Shown here piece by piece: positions 61,322 through 64,000 of a stretch of DNA of 64,000 nt. Under the pieces are notes generated by a model. The model was not told where the DNA came from. It was given only the letters and a program-made list of their open reading frames with translations, and did not search any database. A program made the position numbers and the translations under genes. The first letter of the stretch is position 1. Every line of letters starts with the position of its first letter. Origin of the DNA: Microvirga sp. KLBC 81 (GTDB lineage: Bacteria > Pseudomonadota > Alphaproteobacteria > Rhizobiales > Beijerinckiaceae); the NCBI RefSeq assembly GCF_003075415.1, contig NZ_QDAH01000006.1, forward strand, positions 121,393 to 185,392. Direction: 5' to 3'.

Positions 61322-61527
61322 ATGCGTGATACCTGGGCCGTGATCTCGCTTTCGCGCACCGCGCGTTCACCGAAACCGGACGATTTGATCCGGTACGAGA
61401 CCTCCCCCGTCTGGTCAGCCGGCATGAGGCGGGTCACCTCGTAGATGCCGCTTGAACTTGCACGTTTATCCGAGAAGTTCGGATGGGTGATGCGGACCAA
61501 TTGATGCACTTTATACTTGTGCGACAT
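61318..61527 (-). CDS. Small YxVGQ-type protein (SH3-like)
   Basis: 69 residues: KYKVHQLVRITHPNF, GIYEVTRLMPADQTGEVSYR and RAVRESEI. Related in layout to the protein at 51196-51414. AGGAGG precedes the ATG at 6 nt. Function unknown. Confidence 0.65.
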   Translation of the reverse strand: MSHKYKVHQLVRITHPNFSDKRASSSGIYEVTRLMPADQTGEVSYRIKSSGFGERAVRESEITAQVSRI

Positions 61528-61602
61528 TCATTCCTCCTGGAACTCAACTGTTGTCGGGAAGGGTAGGGCGGATAACCGCTACCGGGTGTTTGGGGGTACA
61601 AA

Positions 61603-61631
61603 CAAAAAAGCCGCCCCACGGGGGAGCGGCT
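61603..61631 (-). terminator. Rho-independent terminator of the cold-shock gene
   Basis: On the minus strand AGCCGC-T-CCCC, loop CGT, GGGGCGGCT (61609-61631) followed by six T (61603-61608). It lies 47 nt after the cold-shock protein stop. Confidence 0.9.
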
Positions 61632-61677
61632 TCGAGGCTTAGCGGCGCAGGCCTATGTCCTGAACCGATCATCAAGG

Positions 61678-61887
61678 TCACGCCGTTTCGATGTTGTTGA
61701 CGGCGATCTTGCCCGAGCGGCGGTCCTCCGCCGTGTCAAAGGCAACCTTCTGACCTTCGACGAGGTTGCGCATACCGGCGCGCTCAAGAGCAGTGGCATG
61801 GACGAACACGTCCTTGCTGCCATCGTTCGGTTGAATGAAGCCGAAGCCCTTCATGTCGTTATAGAATTTCACAGTGCCCATGATCAT
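61678..61887 (-). CDS. Cold-shock protein (CspA family)
   Basis: A 69-residue OB-fold RNA chaperone. RNP1-like KGFGFIQP and RNP2-like DVFVHATAL are intact. The start ATG 61887 (MIMGTVKFYN) follows AAAGG. More than 200 bp of AT-rich DNA lie upstream, and a long 5' UTR with cold-sensitive folding, as in cspA, is possible. A truncated copy of its start is at 57516. Confidence 0.95.
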   Translation of the reverse strand: MIMGTVKFYNDMKGFGFIQPNDGSKDVFVHATALERAGMRNLVEGQKVAFDTAEDRRSGKIAVNNIETA

Positions 61888-62156
61888 GGGGGTAGCCTTT
61901 CGCGATTGTTGTAGATGCACGTGAGCGAAGGCGCGCAAAAGCACAGCCTTAACTCGGTTTCTCGATGTAATGGTAAGAGAGTCCGAACGTGCGCCTGGCA
62001 GAACCAAAAGCGAAACGACCCGATTGTCCGGCCAATATCCGATAAAAACTATATAGGTCTTTTCGTGGATAATAACAAGTGCTGTCTGTCTTTGCTTTTT
62101 ATATAGACGGAATTTACAGGCTTCGATGCAATTCAAAGGCAAGACTTTGCTTAACA

Positions 62157-62183
62157 GCGGCCGCGGCGGCCGCGGCGGCCGCG
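62157..62183. repeat. Triple 9-bp GCGGCCGCG repeat
   Basis: GCGGCCGCG occurs three times in perfect tandem (62157-62165, 62166-62174, 62175-62183), each containing the 8-bp palindrome GCGGCCGC. It lies in the intergenic region between the cold-shock gene and the HWE kinase gene. Confidence 0.85.
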
Positions 62184-62268
62184 ATATTTGCCAGACCCAT
62201 CAGTACACATTCACTCACTGCCGCCTGTTTGGACAGTCGGGGAACGCGTCTAAAGTTTGCGGTGCGTC

Positions 62269-63420
62269 CTAACGGCGAGCGAGACTATTCATCGGAGGGG
62301 ATTCAGACACGCGATACGGAAGTGGTATCGCTATGTACGCCCGCAGCCCGTCTGGTTCGTAGGAGATCATCGTCCCGGCACCGATCTGATTGTTCAGCAC
62401 ACGTTCGAGAAGCTGGGAGCCAAAGCCCTTCCGGGTTGGAGAGCTGATAGCAGGACCGTTCCGTTCAACCCACTTGATCGTGAGTTCGCGGTGGTCCTGA
62501 TCCTCCACAAGAGCCCACGACACCGCAACAGAGCCGCCCAGTACAGACAATGCTCCATACTTGACGGCGTTTGTCGTCAGTTCATGGATGGCCATTCCTA
62601 GTGAGATGGCGGTGGTTGATGGCAGCTCAACAGCAGGACCGTCGAGGAGCACCCGGCAGGGGGAGCCGTCATCGTAAGGCTCCAGCTCATTGCACAGAAG
62701 GTTTCGGATAGAGATTGCCTGCCACTCGTCTTCCGCAAGGCTCGAATGAGTTCGCGTCAATGCCATGATCCTGCCCGTGAAGGCCTGCTGGAACTCCTCA
62801 ATCGTTGTTGAGGCGCGAGCGGTCGAGCCCATGATCGCTTGAACAGTCGCCAGCATGTTCTTGACCCGGTGGTGCAGCTCGCGAACCAGAAGGGCCTGCT
62901 GGTCCTCCGCGCGCTTTCTGTCGGTAATGTCCACCAGCATGTTCACCGCGCCCACCAGCTTGCCTGATGCATCGTGCAGTGGGGTTGGAAACGGGATGAA
63001 CGGGACACGGATGCCATCCGGGCGCTCGGCGACGGCTTCCGCGCCCCTGATCGCACGGTTCTCCTTGAGGGCGACCGCCATCGGGCACTCATCGTGTGGC
63101 AGAGGAGTTCCGTCTGGCCAGAAGAGCAGCCAAGACCCGCACCACTCACTCTTGCCGAGCTCCGGCTGACATCCCCACAACTCAGCGGCGGCTTCGTTGT
63201 AAAAGGTGATGCGCCCGGCTGCGTCCGTCGTGTACACCGCCGCCGGCAGGGCATCGAGGAGCTGCCGGAACCGGCGGTCGCGCGCCCGCTCCCGGAGCTC
63301 CTCTTCGGCAGGATTGCGTTTCTCAGAGCCTCGCTCGCCGTGCTGCCCTTCGGCATGCTCATTGAGCACTCGCTCAAACTCGGATTCAAGGCGGGTGAGA
63401 TGGAGTTCTTGGTTTGGCAT
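62269..63420 (-). CDS. PAS-domain HWE-family sensor histidine kinase
   Basis: A 383-residue soluble kinase. Residues about 50-170 form a PAS domain (FRQLLDALPAAVYTTDAAGR ... VDITDRKRAE). The phospho-accepting His is in ELHHRVKNML (residues 183-184), followed by the HWE ATPase domain with HELTTNAVKYGALS and IKWVERNGP. No membrane segment, so it senses a cytosolic cue such as light, oxygen or redox state; the ligand is unknown. HWE kinases often act in the general stress response of Alphaproteobacteria. GGGG precedes ATG 63420. No response regulator is adjacent. Confidence 0.92.
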   Translation of the reverse strand: MPNQELHLTRLESEFERVLNEHAEGQHGERGSEKRNPAEEELRERARDRRFRQLLDALPAAVYTTDAAGRITFYNEAAAELWGCQPELGKSEWCGSWLLFWPDGTPLPHDECPMAVALKENRAIRGAEAVAERPDGIRVPFIPFPTPLHDASGKLVGAVNMLVDITDRKRAEDQQALLVRELHHRVKNMLATVQAIMGSTARASTTIEEFQQAFTGRIMALTRTHSSLAEDEWQAISIRNLLCNELEPYDDGSPCRVLLDGPAVELPSTTAISLGMAIHELTTNAVKYGALSVLGGSVAVSWALVEDQDHRELTIKWVERNGPAISSPTRKGFGSQLLERVLNNQIGAGTMISYEPDGLRAYIAIPLPYRVSESPPMNSLARR

Positions 63421-64000
63421 GAGAGCCCCCAGCATCAGCCGGGGCCAAACCTGGCTGCTGAATAACCTCTAACAACTCACCGAGTCAGGAGAAGTTCCGG
63501 GTGGCGCGGCTTGCCACGGTCCCGCAGAAGGCGGCTGTTACAGCAATCCGGGCAGACGTTGATCTAACGGCACGTGGGCTTCGCCCGTTCGTAAACGTTT
63601 CCGCGTATTCCACGCGTAGATCCGATGATGCGAGTGCGGCATATACGCGGACCGTCTTCCACACTCCCCATTATAGGCTCAGGCGCAGCCCTTGGTGCAT
63701 GGCCAAGTAACCGGCGTCCTTCGGCTTCGAACCTGCCTGCCCATCTTTCCAAGTCGCTCCTTTATCTTTCGCGAGAACGTCGGCTCCTGGCACTTCTCGG
63801 CCCTAAGGCCTTGGTCAGGAGTTCGAACCAGACATTTTGGAGGGGCCGGGGCTATCCCTTGTCCTATCCGACATCAGGATCCTGCGATAGTGTCGATCCA
63901 CTGACCAAACAGATCAGCAGTTTCTAGGCTGTAGTGACGATTTAAGGCAGGGGATTCCCAAGAGGACGCAAATCAGATTCAAGGCTGACTTTTTGGAGGT
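63421..64000. other. No convincing gene at the 3' end of the window
   Basis: Open frames here lack ribosome-binding sites and coding character. One 17-bp sequence (CTCCTGGCACTTCTCGG, 63784-63800) is repeated at 47985-48001. A gene may begin beyond the window edge. Confidence 0.4.

Noticed and set aside
63501..63927. Short frames at the 3' end of the window
   Set aside because: No ribosome-binding sites, poor composition and no shared motif with the many small genes upstream.

Overview
The window looks like a chromosomal segment of an alphaproteobacterium of the order Hyphomicrobiales (Rhizobiales). A Methylobacteriaceae member such as Microvirga is my best guess; this is inference from gene content and order. 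The points in favour are the yajC-secD-secF-Mth938-squalene/phytoene synthase block, the uvrA/ssb/gyrA/coaD/cyclophilin/queA/tgt order, HWE-family histidine kinases, DUF1127, DUF6894 and DUF3563 small proteins, and high GC with G/C-ending codons.

Bases 1-12,900 hold a housekeeping block: a DUF815 ATPase, the accessory subunits of the Sec translocon, trmFO, an SDR oxidoreductase, an MscS channel, a small RTX-type secreted protein and several small exported proteins. Bases 12,900-17,500 are mixed: a GGDEF gene broken at its active-site motif, a YidB remnant, a SAM methyltransferase, a DUF4239 membrane protein and a nitronate monooxygenase-like enzyme.

Bases 17,500-42,700 are the conserved backbone: uvrA, ssb, an M20 peptidase, a GNAT acetyltransferase, rppH, MarC, a PP2C-like phosphatase, gyrA, coaD, two cyclophilins, queA, tgt and tRNA-Lys(TTT). 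A 4.9-kb gene at 20700-25598 sits between uvrA and ssb. It encodes a 1632-residue protein made of 25 repeats of about 58 residues, followed by RTX nonapeptides and a type-I-secretion-like C-terminus. This is the most striking object in the window. Its C-terminal module resembles that of the RTX protein at 9427-10311, so both may leave the cell by the same type I exporter, which is not in this window.

From tRNA-Lys (42,682) to the end, gene style changes sharply. There are many short orphan genes, small paralogous families, gene remnants (histidine kinase, CsbD, MarR, cold-shock) and scattered larger genes: LuxR-type and Crp-type regulators, a PRC-barrel protein, a Ca2+/H+ antiporter, an SLC13 permease, a phasin, a cold-shock protein and an HWE kinase. 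This reads as an accessory, stress-related region bordered by a tRNA gene. No integrase, insertion sequence or CRISPR array was seen.

Intergenic space carries dispersed palindromic REP-like repeats (5.4, 30.8 and 31.4 kb), many good Rho-independent terminators, and a possible non-coding RNA at 31 kb. Start codons were adjusted where a Shine-Dalgarno sequence or family comparison pointed to a different site. Several of these are non-ATG (yajC TTG, secF GTG, gyrA TTG, the Crp-type regulator TTG).
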